Positions 1 to 6,576 of a stretch of 8,352 bases of DNA are shown piece after piece. A model generated the notes under the pieces. That model searched no databases. It worked only from the letters and a program-made list of their open reading frames with translations, and had not been told where the DNA came from. Numbering within the stretch: the first letter of the stretch is position 1; every line of letters begins with the position of its first letter. This DNA is from Spirochaetaceae bacterium UBA6243 (lineage in GTDB: Bacteria; Spirochaetota; Spirochaetia; Treponematales; Rectinemataceae), in the NCBI GenBank assembly GCA_002441395.1, contig DJVZ01000004.1:1375-9726 (forward strand). The letters are read 5' to 3'. The translations under genes and the position numbers were made by a program.

Positions 1-937
1 TCACATCGCCGATGGCCCAGATGCCGGGAATGTTGGTCGCCATGCGGTCGTCTACCTGGATGAAGTGCTTCTCGGTCAAGGCCACGCCGATTGCTTCCAG
101 CCCCAGGTTCGCCGTATTCGGTTTAAAGCCAATGGCGACCAGCGCCTGTTCGGCTTCGAGGGTCTGCTCGCCATTAGGGCCGGCCACACTCACCTTCACG
201 CCGGCTTCCGTGGTCCGTATCGCCAACACGCGCGTGCCGGTCAAGGTCTTGATGCCACGTTTATTGAAAGCATTGGTCAATTCTGCGCTGACCTCCTCAT
301 CTTCCAGAGGGGCGATACGCGGCAACATTTCGACCAGTGTGACCTCGGTCCCGTAAGCGCTCCAGATTGTAGCAAATTCCAGACCGATTGCCCCTGCCCC
401 GATGATGACAACCGACGTGGGCAGCTTTTCTTGCAAAATCGCCTCACGATAGGTGAGCACTTTTTCGCCATCGACAGGGAAGGCCGGCGGCATTGTAGGC
501 TGACTGCCGGTGGCAATGAGAATATTCTCGGCGCTGACACGCTGCACCTGGCCGGTTTTGTCCGTGATTTCTACGGTATTCTTGTCCAGCAATCGGGCGG
601 CGCCCATATGCACCGCGATATTGTTTTTCTTCATCAAGAAACCCACGCCGCGCGTAAGGCGGTCCGAGACTTGACGACTGCGCCTGACCGCCGCAGCATA
701 ATCCAAGTTCAGGTTATCAAAACTAAAACCGAACTCCTTGCCGCGCTCACGCAGGGTATAAGCCACCTCGGCATTTTTCAGCAGGGCCTTGGAAGGGACA
801 CAGCCTACATTCAGACAAACGCCGCCCAACCACTGTTTGTCGACGATCGCCACTTTCAGCCCAAGTTGTGATGCCCGTATCGCTGCTTCATAACCGCCAG
901 GGCCTGCCCCAATCACCAAAAGGTTAAAATCATACAT
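1..937 (-). CDS. lpdA: Dihydrolipoyl dehydrogenase (E3), 3' part missing at window edge
   Basis: E3 reoxidises the dihydrolipoyl arm of E2 using FAD and NAD+. Translating the minus strand from ATG at 937 gives 312 residues without a stop, running off the left edge; full E3 proteins have about 460-475. Visible motifs: an N-terminal FAD-binding GAGPGG (residues 10-15); the redox disulfide in GGVCLNVGCVPSK (Cys41 and Cys46); an NAD-binding GAGAIG near residue 180; and the second FAD motif AIGDV at the edge. The C-terminal dimerisation domain with the catalytic His-Glu pair lies outside the window. The acidic residue ending the second FAD-domain strand is Asp33, where Glu is usual. AGGAGA at 943-948 supports the start. 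It is the last gene of the E1-alpha/E1-beta/E2/E3 cluster and could also serve other lipoyl complexes. Family assignment is firm; the partner complex is inferred from position. Confidence 0.96.
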   Translation of the reverse strand, partial: MYDFNLLVIGAGPGGYEAAIRASQLGLKVAIVDKQWLGGVCLNVGCVPSKALLKNAEVAYTLRERGKEFGFSFDNLNLDYAAAVRRSRQVSDRLTRGVGFLMKKNNIAVHMGAARLLDKNTVEITDKTGQVQRVSAENILIATGSQPTMPPAFPVDGEKVLTYREAILQEKLPTSVVIIGAGAIGLEFATIWSAYGTEVTLVEMLPRIAPLEDEEVSAELTNAFNKRGIKTLTGTRVLAIRTTEAGVKVSVAGPNGEQTLEAEQALVAIGFKPNTANLGLEAIGVALTEKHFIQVDDRMATNIPGIWAIGDV

Positions 938-982
938 CGTAGTCTCCTGAAAAAGAGGGAATAAGTGAATATCCGTAATTAA

Positions 983-1020
983 AACCCCTTTTAGCCTTTC
1001 GAGAAAGGCTGAAAGGGGTT
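983..1020 (-). terminator. Intergenic hairpin between E2 and E3 (terminator or attenuator)
   Basis: A 17-base-pair inverted repeat with a CGAG tetraloop (arms 983-999 and 1004-1020) has a single non-Watson-Crick position. Read on the minus strand, the direction of the operon, the second arm ends in GGGG and continues into TTTTAATTA. This resembles a Rho-independent terminator with a short, imperfect U-tract. It lies in the 121-base gap after the E2 stop and before the E3 ribosome site. Partial termination here would lower E3 relative to E1 and E2. Alternatively it is an RNA-stabilising or processing hairpin. The plus-strand reading lacks a T-tract. Confidence 0.62.
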
Positions 1021-1058
1021 CACAGGTTAAAGCCTCTGTCAGATTATAATTCGCAGCC

Positions 1059-2264
1059 TCAGAGTGTTTGTAGGTCGAGATGTTCGAGGCAGTCCTTCAA
1101 GTCGCGCAGGAAAGCTGCTGCCGGAGCGCCATCTATGGCGCGATGATCAATGGTCAGGCTTAAGGGTAGCATCTTTCGCCATGCCAGAACGTCATTCTGA
1201 CTGACTGGGCAATCATTTACCGCGCCCACTCCCAGAATGGCGATTTCGGGCGGGTTGATGATCGGAGTGAAGAAACCCACGCCGTACGTCCCCAAGTTAG
1301 TAATGGTAAAGGTGCTTCCAAAGGTTTCGTCGGGGGTCAGAGCTTTGTTGCGGGCCTTCTGGGCCAATTGCTTGCTTTCCACGGCGATCTCGCGCAGGGT
1401 TTTACGATCTGCGTTGCGTATGACCGGCACAATTAGGCCTTCATCGAGGGCCACAGCTAGCCCAATGTGGATTTCCGAAGGCAGGCGGATTTTCTCCTTC
1501 TCTACCCATCCGTTCAGTCGGGGATGCTTCTTCAGGGTCAGCGTCGTGGCCTTGATGATCACATCCGTCAGAGTCACGTTGACAGCCCCTCCTCCACTCT
1601 CGGCAGTATTGGACTTTTCGCTTCCTTTAAGCGCCTCACGTTGACGTAACAATTCGGTCACATCTGCCTGCATTGTGATAGTGAGTTGGGCTGAATTGTG
1701 CAGGCTCTCGGCCATGCGTTGTGCGACCGCCCCGCGCATACCGGCCAATGGGATTTCAGTTTCTTTGGACGCCCCATGCATCGCGTAAGCTTGGCGCACA
1801 TCGGCTTCCGTGATCCGTCCGCCGGGCCCGCTGCCCTGGATGGTCGACAGGTCGAGCTTGTACTCAGCGGCCAACTTCCGCGCAATTGGTGTGACCTGTT
1901 TTGAGCCGCCCGGCTGTGCCTCTGGCGTTTTGGTTAAGGCAGGTGAAGGCGCGGCAGAGGCCGCCGTGGGTGGGGAAGTGGTCTGGGAGGTCTCCTGAGG
2001 GGTTTGGGCTTGGGCCTGAAGCTCTTCTTTGGTGCCGATCAGACAAATTGGGCTCCGAACTGGCACGGTCTCGCCTTCCTGAACCAGAATCTTGAGCAAG
2101 TAGCCGGCAGCAGGCGCAGAAACTTCACCCGTTACTTTTGCTTCCTCTACTTCGGCCAACGGTTCACCGGTCTCGACGTAGTCGCCTACGGCCTTCAGCC
2201 AGTGAGCAACGGTACCCTCCATGAGTCCCATAGCCCATTGCGGTAATAGAATTTCAGTTGCCAA
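1059..2264 (-). CDS. Dihydrolipoamide acyltransferase (E2) of a 2-oxoacid/acetoin dehydrogenase complex
   Basis: E2 is the 401-residue core that carries the swinging lipoyl arm and passes the acyl group to CoA. Domains: an N-terminal lipoyl domain (about residues 3-78) with the likely lipoylated Lys43 in EEAKVTGEV; an Ala/Pro/Thr/Gln-rich linker (about 83-122); a peripheral subunit-binding domain (about 124-160, VTPIARKLAAE to GPGGRIT); and a catalytic acyltransferase domain (about 170-401) ending in DHRAIDG with catalytic His374 and Asp378. The length is normal for a one-lipoyl-domain E2 (AcoC or short PdhC type). The start is TTG, chosen because AAAAGGAGAT sits just upstream at 2271-2280 and the next in-frame ATG (codon 12) would cut into the lipoyl domain. 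The lipoyl motif reads AKV, not the common DKA. E1-beta ends 29 bases upstream. Whether the acyl group is acetyl from pyruvate or from acetoin cannot be told from sequence alone. Confidence 0.94.
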   Translation of the reverse strand: MATEILLPQWAMGLMEGTVAHWLKAVGDYVETGEPLAEVEEAKVTGEVSAPAAGYLLKILVQEGETVPVRSPICLIGTKEELQAQAQTPQETSQTTSPPTAASAAPSPALTKTPEAQPGGSKQVTPIARKLAAEYKLDLSTIQGSGPGGRITEADVRQAYAMHGASKETEIPLAGMRGAVAQRMAESLHNSAQLTITMQADVTELLRQREALKGSEKSNTAESGGGAVNVTLTDVIIKATTLTLKKHPRLNGWVEKEKIRLPSEIHIGLAVALDEGLIVPVIRNADRKTLREIAVESKQLAQKARNKALTPDETFGSTFTITNLGTYGVGFFTPIINPPEIAILGVGAVNDCPVSQNDVLAWRKMLPLSLTIDHRAIDGAPAAAFLRDLKDCLEHLDLQTL

Positions 2265-2270
2265 CTTGTT

Positions 2271-2280
2271 ATCTCCTTTT
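2271..2280 (-). promoter_or_regulatory. Ribosome binding site fixing the TTG start of E2
   Basis: On the minus strand this reads AAAAGGAGAT, with GGAG placed 8 bases before TTG at 2264. It is the reason for accepting a non-ATG start for the E2 gene. Confidence 0.8.
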
Positions 2281-2293
2281 CATCGCCGTTCGG

Positions 2294-3262
2294 TCACTGC
2301 AAGGTCTTGTGCACGGCGGCGATGATTTTCTCCTTGCTGGGGTAGATCTGCGGTTCGAGAGCCGTACTGAAGGGGACCTGAATGTCATCGGTTGTCACGC
2401 GTTGAATCGGCGCCTTCAGACTCCAAAATCCTTCCTCTGCCACAATGGAGGAGATTTCACTGGCTACAGAACAGGTCTTGTGGGCCGGGTCGACGACCAC
2501 CAGGCGGCCGGTCTTCTTCACCGACTCTAGGATGGCGGCTTTATCCAGAGGGACCAGGGTTCGCGGATCGACGACTTCCACCGAGACACCTTCTTGGGCG
2601 AGTTCGTCTGCTGCTGCCAATGCCATCGGCACTCCAGAGAAAATCGCCACCACGGTCACATCAGTTCCTTTGCGTTTCACATCCGCCTGACCAAAGGGAA
2701 TTGTGTAGTCCTCATCGGGAACTGTCCCTTTGATCCCCCAAAGGTTGATATCTTCAAAGCTGATCACCGGGTCGTCATCGCGAATTGCAGTTTTTAGCAA
2801 GCCCTTCATGTCGTAGGGTGTGGAGGGAGCAATAATCTTAAACCCGGGAACACCCATGAATATCGGATAGGGCCGGTCTGAATGCTGGGCCGCATTTGAA
2901 ACTCCGTAGTACATACATGCCCGGAACACGATGGGAACCTTGGCCTGTCCACCGTAAAGATACGTACACTTCGCCGCCATACTGATCAACTGGTCCATAG
3001 CAACATATACGAAACTGGCGATGGTGAAATCCACAATTGGGCGCATGCCGACCAGTGCAGCGCCAATACCCACACCGGTAAATCCAGATTCTGAGATAGG
3101 GGTATCCCGCACACGCTCTTTTCCGAACTCCTTCAGAAATCCCACGGAAGTCCCCATGACTCCGTGTGCAACACCCTCGCCCATGACGAAGACTCGCGAA
3201 TCACGCTTCATTTCCTCACGCTGGGCTTCGTCGATTGATTGAAGATAGGTTATCTCGTGCAT
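2294..3262 (-). CDS. acoB: Thiamine-diphosphate dehydrogenase E1 beta subunit (acetoin/pyruvate type)
   Basis: This is the beta subunit of a heterotetrameric ThDP-dependent E1, which with E1-alpha cleaves the substrate and reductively acylates the E2 lipoyl group. The 322-residue length fits the family (about 320-340). Motifs: DTPISESG with the conserved catalytic-type Glu58; AAQHS with conserved His127 (about 124-128); GFKIIAPSTPYDMKGLL (140-156); AIRDDDPVI (159-167); and VDPRTLVPLD (231-240) opening the C-terminal transketolase-like domain. The segment after DDDPVI reads FEDINLWGIKG where most PDH and acetoin E1-beta proteins have an EHxLLY-like stretch, so this is a divergent member. ATG at 3262 is preceded by AGGAGG, and the E1-alpha stop lies 12 bases upstream, so the two are probably translationally coupled. 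The symbol reflects closest overall resemblance and gene order acoA-acoB-E2-E3; a pyruvate dehydrogenase role (pdhB) is the main alternative. Confidence 0.93.
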   Translation of the reverse strand: MHEITYLQSIDEAQREEMKRDSRVFVMGEGVAHGVMGTSVGFLKEFGKERVRDTPISESGFTGVGIGAALVGMRPIVDFTIASFVYVAMDQLISMAAKCTYLYGGQAKVPIVFRACMYYGVSNAAQHSDRPYPIFMGVPGFKIIAPSTPYDMKGLLKTAIRDDDPVISFEDINLWGIKGTVPDEDYTIPFGQADVKRKGTDVTVVAIFSGVPMALAAADELAQEGVSVEVVDPRTLVPLDKAAILESVKKTGRLVVVDPAHKTCSVASEISSIVAEEGFWSLKAPIQRVTTDDIQVPFSTALEPQIYPSKEKIIAAVHKTLQ

Positions 3263-3274
3263 AGTATCCTCCTC

Positions 3275-4270
3275 TCAGGCTGAAATTGGGTTGGTATAGA
3301 GACCTTCGTAGGCCTCATGAGCCTCAGGATAGGGGCTTGCTTTGGCAAAGGCCTCGGCAGCGAGTACTTCTTCTTGCACTTCCTGATCCAATTGATCGGC
3401 TTGAGCCTCGGTCAATACGCCTGACTCGATTAACTTGGCCCGAAACAGCACGATCGGGTCACGTTTGAGCCAGCGCTCGTATTCTTCATCGCTGCGATAC
3501 CCTAAGGACTTCGCTAGCGCTTCAAACATTGCGCCCTCGGCATGTTCGCGGTAGCGGTAGGTCTTGGCTTCAATCAGGGTGGGTCCCAAACCGGCTCTGG
3601 CACGTTCTGCGGCCTGGCTGACTACTTCGTAGACCGCGATGGGGTCTTGACCATCCACCACTACGCCCGGAATATCATAGCCTTTGGCGCGCTCGGCGAT
3701 ATTCTTGACTGAAACGGAATAACTGGCAGCCGTCGTCATAGCATATCCATTGTTTTCACAGAGGTAGATCACCGGCAGTTTCCAGATCGCGGCCAAATTC
3801 AGGGCCTCGTGGAAGGTCCCCTGGTTGGAGGCTCCATCACCGAAGAAACAGAGACAGACTCGCCCTGTGCCTTGCATCTTGGCGCCCAGAGCAGCCCCGG
3901 CGGCAGCTGGCAGGCCCGATCCGACGATACTGGTTTCACCCAAACTGCCTACGCTGAAATCGGCCAAATGCATCGAACCGCTCTTGCCGTGGTTGACGCC
4001 CGTCTCGCGGCCGAGCAGTTCAGCCATCAACGGCTTCAGGCTGGCGCCTTTGCCAATGGGATGCCCATGCGAACGGTGAGTGCCCATTTCATAATCATCG
4101 GGGCGTAAAGCCATACAGGCGCCCACGATCTCGCCTTCTTCGCCAATACTGAGATGGGCTGCACCGGGCAACTCTCCCTTTGCCACCAGGTCCCTCACCT
4201 TTTCCTCAAAGCGGCGGCTGCGCAACATACGGCGTTGCATTTCAATCAACTGTTCGTTCGTCAGATTCAT
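3275..4270 (-). CDS. acoA: Thiamine-diphosphate dehydrogenase E1 alpha subunit (acetoin/pyruvate type)
   Basis: This is the ThDP-binding E1 subunit, 331 residues from the chosen start, matching acetoin-type E1-alpha (about 325-335). Motifs: GTHRSHGHPIGKG (63-75), the counterpart of the YRxHG cofactor motif; GKSGSMHL (95-102); the ThDP/Mg signature running from GDGASNQG (144-151) to ENNGYA (172-177); and TYRYREHAEG late in the protein, resembling the HxEGD-like segment of acetoin E1 more than the GHSMSDP of pyruvate E1. The start at 4270 is supported by AAGGAGGT ending 7 bases upstream; a longer reading from ATG 4306 would add 12 residues without its own ribosome site and overlap this one. It is the first gene of the cluster. 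The family is certain. Acetoin over pyruvate or branched-chain substrate is my inference, and no AcoR-type activator gene is visible in the window. Confidence 0.93.
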   Translation of the reverse strand: MNLTNEQLIEMQRRMLRSRRFEEKVRDLVAKGELPGAAHLSIGEEGEIVGACMALRPDDYEMGTHRSHGHPIGKGASLKPLMAELLGRETGVNHGKSGSMHLADFSVGSLGETSIVGSGLPAAAGAALGAKMQGTGRVCLCFFGDGASNQGTFHEALNLAAIWKLPVIYLCENNGYAMTTAASYSVSVKNIAERAKGYDIPGVVVDGQDPIAVYEVVSQAAERARAGLGPTLIEAKTYRYREHAEGAMFEALAKSLGYRSDEEYERWLKRDPIVLFRAKLIESGVLTEAQADQLDQEVQEEVLAAEAFAKASPYPEAHEAYEGLYTNPISA

Positions 4271-4276
4271 TTCACA

Positions 4277-4284
4277 ACCTCCTT
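4277..4284 (-). promoter_or_regulatory. Ribosome binding site deciding the E1-alpha start
   Basis: The minus strand reads AAGGAGGT, leaving seven bases between GGAGG and ATG at 4270. It argues for the 331-residue product over a version beginning 36 bases further upstream. Confidence 0.85.
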
Positions 4285-4286
4285 GA

Positions 4287-4346
4287 TTATTCCTTATGAA
4301 ACACATAGACCAAAGAATGCTGCCTTAAAGAAACCAACACTTTCAC
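4287..4346 (-). CDS. Possible 19-codon leader peptide upstream of E1-alpha
   Basis: A short frame starts at GTG 4346 and ends at TAA 4287-4289, three bases before the E1-alpha ribosome site begins. It would encode MKVLVSLRQHSLVYVFHKE. What makes it noticeable is the sequence immediately before it: AAGGAGGTGAT (4347-4357), an 11-base match to the complement of the 16S rRNA 3' tail. The gap from GGAGG to this GTG is only 4 bases, short for efficient initiation; a second in-frame GTG two codons later (4338-4340) has a 10-base gap. I see no run of one amino acid that would suggest classical attenuation, and no known family. It may be a regulatory leader, a decoy ribosome site or chance. Confidence 0.27.
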   Translation of the reverse strand: MKVLVSLRQHSLVYVFHKE

Positions 4347-4452
4347 ATCACCTCCTTTTTGGGTCTTCTTGGGACCATCCAAGGTGTCATCAATAAATAA
4401 GAATTGGAGTGCGATTTTTGACTTTTCTCAATAGATACTAGATAAACGCAGC

Positions 4453-6387
4453 TCAAAGCTTCACCGCGATGCTGGCGGCTTCCGCGATGGCTTCCAGGGC
4501 CTTTCTCGGTTTCACCGCGTCGCCTATCACATACACCTCGGGTACCTTGCCTTTTATTTCTTTCTCCAGAGGATTGTAGGACTTTACACCAAGCGCCATC
4601 ATGATCGTGTCGAAGCCCTGGATTTTTTCTTCCTTGCCGTCCTTCTCATAGACGACACCGCCGTCGAGGAATTCTTTTACCGTCGCGTTTGTGATGGAGG
4701 CTACGCCGTAGTTTTTTAATCTCTCAAAGAGGAATACCTTTACAGCGGCCTCTTCGTCCATGCCTATCCCCGGCAGCATATCCATCACAGTCACCTTATG
4801 CCCGTGCTCGCCCAGGAAATCGGCGGTTTCAACTCCTACCATTCCCCCGCCGACGATAAGGACCTTCTCACCCACTGTTACTTTGCCTTCGAGCACGTCG
4901 ATGGCCCTGACAATGCCATGATTGTCCACGCCTTTGATATGGGGAACCAGGGGAACTCCTCCCGTGGCGAGGATAACCACGTCGGGCTTCTCGGCTTTCA
5001 CCAGGTCGGGGGACACCTCGACCCCTGTCTTGAATTCCACTCCGTACTTCTCGCCCTCATAGAGATAATACCTCAAGGATTTCAATACCTCCTGCTTTGT
5101 GGGAGATATCGCCCCTATTCTAAACTGTCCGCCCAGTATCTTTTCCTTTTCATACAGGGTCACGCGGTGGCCTCTCTTCGCGGCGATCCAGGCCGCCTCC
5201 ATGCCACCGGGTCCGCCTCCCACGACCATCACCTTTTTTGGCTTGTTCGTTTTTTCGATCTTCATCTCTCCCTCTTTGCCTACAAAGGGATTCACCAAAC
5301 AGGATGTTTTTCCATGATTTGGGTCGAAGATGTAGCCAATGCAGCCCTGTATACAGCCGATACAGGGGCTGATAGACTCGAGCTCGCCTGACGCGACCTT
5401 GTTTGGGAACTCGGGGTCGGCCAGGGAGGCCCTGCCCAAGGCGATCATATCCGCTTTACCTGTCCTCAAGGCGTCTTCCGCCAGAAGAGGGTCGTTGATC
5501 CTGCCTACGCCGATTACAGGGACAGAGACGGACTTTTTTATCTCCTCGGCCGCATAGAGATTGAACCCTGTCGGCACTGCCGCCGGAGGTATGATCCACG
5601 CGATGCTGCCATACACACCCGTAGAGACATGCACGGCATTTACACCGGCCTCCTCCATAATTCTCGCAACCGCTCTGGATTCATCGATGGTTCTTCCGCC
5701 CGGCACTCTTTCATCCCCGCTCATCCTGAAGATTATAGGATAGCCGTTTCCGGTCTTTCGCCGTATGTTTTTTACAATTTCAACGGGGAACTTCATCCTG
5801 GCCGAAAGGTTTCCGCCGAACTCATCCATTCTCTTATTGGAATATGCCGACATAAACTGCGCTACAAGGTAGCCATGGGCGCCGTGAACCTCGACCGCGT
5901 CGATACCAGCGTCCCTGGCCCGTCGGGCGCCGTTCCCGAATTTCTCGATCAGCTCGTAGACTTCCTCGGTGGTAAGCTCTCTCGGCATTTCCTTATCCAC
6001 TGGGCAAGGTATCGGCGATGGGGCGACCGGCTGGTTCCCGCCAAGCGTTCCGCTGGTTGTCTGCCTGCCGGCATGGTGAAGCTGAACAGCGATTTTGCAG
6101 CCATACTTGTGGACTTCGTCCGCGAGTTTTTTCCAGCCGGGTATGAAACTATCATCCCATATCCCGGGCTCGAAGGGTATGGCTTTGCCTAACGGATCAA
6201 TAGCTGTCACCTCCACAATGATCAGGCCATAACCTCCTTTAGCCCTCGTTACGTGATAGTCAATCAATTGCTGGGAAACGCTGCTATCAGGATTGGCGAA
6301 GTTTGTCCCCATGGCAGGCACGACAAAACGGTTTTTCACTTCCATTGTCCCTATTTTGATGGGCGACATTGACATAGAAAAGTCCAT
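4453..6387 (-). CDS. Old-yellow-enzyme/2-enoate reductase family NADH:flavin oxidoreductase with 4Fe-4S and FAD
   Basis: This 644-residue cytosolic flavoenzyme has the layout of 2,4-dienoyl-CoA and 2-enoate reductases: an FMN-binding TIM barrel (about 1-335), a 4Fe-4S cluster site, then an FAD/NAD(P)H-binding module (about 384-644). NADH electrons would pass from FAD via the cluster to FMN and on to a C=C bond. Visible residues: QLHHAGRQ (102-109); HGAHGYL (168-174) with Tyr173 at the position of the family's catalytic Tyr; DEFGG (188-192); cluster cysteines 342, 345, 349 and 363 followed by LVNP; an FAD motif GGGPGG (390-395); and a second dinucleotide motif GGGMVG (513-518). E. coli FadH is somewhat longer and carries a His in GWHEAR; here the matching segment reads STGVYGS, so a FadH-like dienoyl-CoA substrate is not supported. 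GGGAGG five bases before ATG 6387 supports the start. It is divergent from a TrmB-like regulator. The substrate is unknown; enoates, bile-acid-type enones and related compounds are possible. Confidence 0.92.
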   Translation of the reverse strand: MDFSMSMSPIKIGTMEVKNRFVVPAMGTNFANPDSSVSQQLIDYHVTRAKGGYGLIIVEVTAIDPLGKAIPFEPGIWDDSFIPGWKKLADEVHKYGCKIAVQLHHAGRQTTSGTLGGNQPVAPSPIPCPVDKEMPRELTTEEVYELIEKFGNGARRARDAGIDAVEVHGAHGYLVAQFMSAYSNKRMDEFGGNLSARMKFPVEIVKNIRRKTGNGYPIIFRMSGDERVPGGRTIDESRAVARIMEEAGVNAVHVSTGVYGSIAWIIPPAAVPTGFNLYAAEEIKKSVSVPVIGVGRINDPLLAEDALRTGKADMIALGRASLADPEFPNKVASGELESISPCIGCIQGCIGYIFDPNHGKTSCLVNPFVGKEGEMKIEKTNKPKKVMVVGGGPGGMEAAWIAAKRGHRVTLYEKEKILGGQFRIGAISPTKQEVLKSLRYYLYEGEKYGVEFKTGVEVSPDLVKAEKPDVVILATGGVPLVPHIKGVDNHGIVRAIDVLEGKVTVGEKVLIVGGGMVGVETADFLGEHGHKVTVMDMLPGIGMDEEAAVKVFLFERLKNYGVASITNATVKEFLDGGVVYEKDGKEEKIQGFDTIMMALGVKSYNPLEKEIKGKVPEVYVIGDAVKPRKALEAIAEAASIAVKL

Positions 6388-6429
6388 AGAAACCTCCCGT
6401 AAATAATAGATTGGTATACTTAAAAACTT

Positions 6430-6444
6430 CCTTGATAATTAAGG
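6430..6444. promoter_or_regulatory. Near-palindrome at the predicted flavoenzyme transcription start
   Basis: CCTTGAT and ATTAAGG flank a single central base, with six of seven positions symmetric. The predicted start of transcription for the minus-strand promoter (about 6441) lies inside it, a usual place for a repressor operator. No binding protein can be named; the adjacent TrmB-like protein is the obvious candidate. Confidence 0.35.
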
Positions 6445-6447
6445 TAA

Positions 6448-6476
6448 ATTATAAATCGTGTTTTCAATATCGTCAA
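6448..6476 (-). promoter_or_regulatory. Sigma70-type promoter for the flavoenzyme gene
   Basis: On the minus strand the -35 box TTGACG (6471-6476) is followed by exactly 17 bases and the consensus -10 box TATAAT (6448-6453). Transcription would start near 6441, giving a leader of about 54 bases before ATG 6387. This is the best promoter in the window. Confidence 0.83.
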
Positions 6477-6532
6477 CTTATAAACTTACAGTATATAAAT
6501 ATGTTGTTGATTTTTCATAATTTATGTTGACG
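6471..6532. repeat. Inverted repeat spanning the divergent promoter region
   Basis: CGTCAAC (6471-6477) and GTTGACG (6526-6532) are perfect inverted copies 48 bases apart. Each contains the -35 box of one of two outward-facing promoters. A second pair, TGTTGTTG (6502-6509) and CAACAACA (6539-6546), is interleaved, its right half lying in the spacer of the plus-strand promoter. The interval is AT-rich. Some of the symmetry follows simply from both -35 boxes being TTGACG. Confidence 0.55.
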
Positions 6533-6555
6533 TTTCTCCAACAACACATTAAAAT
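6527..6555 (+). promoter_or_regulatory. Sigma70-type promoter for the TrmB-like regulator
   Basis: TTGACG (6527-6532), a 17-base spacer, and TAAAAT (6550-6555). The start would be near 6562, leaving a leader of about 15 bases just long enough to hold AAGGAG (6563-6568) before ATG 6577. An inverted-repeat half (6539-6546) sits within the spacer, consistent with autoregulation. Confidence 0.68.
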
Positions 6556-6576
6556 CCAGGTTAAGGAGCACATGTT

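Larger units (their letters stand above)
4271..4452 (-). promoter_or_regulatory. Leader/promoter region of the dehydrogenase operon
   Basis: This 182-base gap separates the upstream flavoenzyme stop from E1-alpha. It holds the two Shine-Dalgarno sites described separately and a small inverted repeat (CTTGG and CCAAG with a six-base loop, 4369-4384). I found no convincing sigma70 promoter and no strong terminator after the flavoenzyme, so whether the dehydrogenase operon has its own promoter here or is read through from upstream is undecided. A weak sigma54-like GG-N10-GC is present at 4322-4335. Confidence 0.4.

Noticed and set aside
65..871. 268-codon open frame on the plus strand
   Set aside because: It lies entirely antisense to the E3 gene, whose minus-strand translation has all expected motifs; the plus-strand product has no recognisable domain.
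4271..4306. Twelve-residue N-terminal extension of E1-alpha
   Set aside because: It has no suitable ribosome site, and its codons contain the Shine-Dalgarno for ATG 4270.
4347..4358. Plus-strand ATCACCTCCTTT resembles the 3' end of 16S rRNA
   Set aside because: No other 16S sequence surrounds it; it is simply the complement of a long Shine-Dalgarno sequence on the minus strand.
4369..4384. Hairpin CTTGG/CCAAG as terminator for the flavoenzyme gene
   Set aside because: Only five base pairs and no T-tract on the minus strand.
4798..6192. Two long plus-strand frames (4798-5391 and 5629-6192)
   Set aside because: Both are antisense to the flavoenzyme gene, lack ribosome sites and show no domain.
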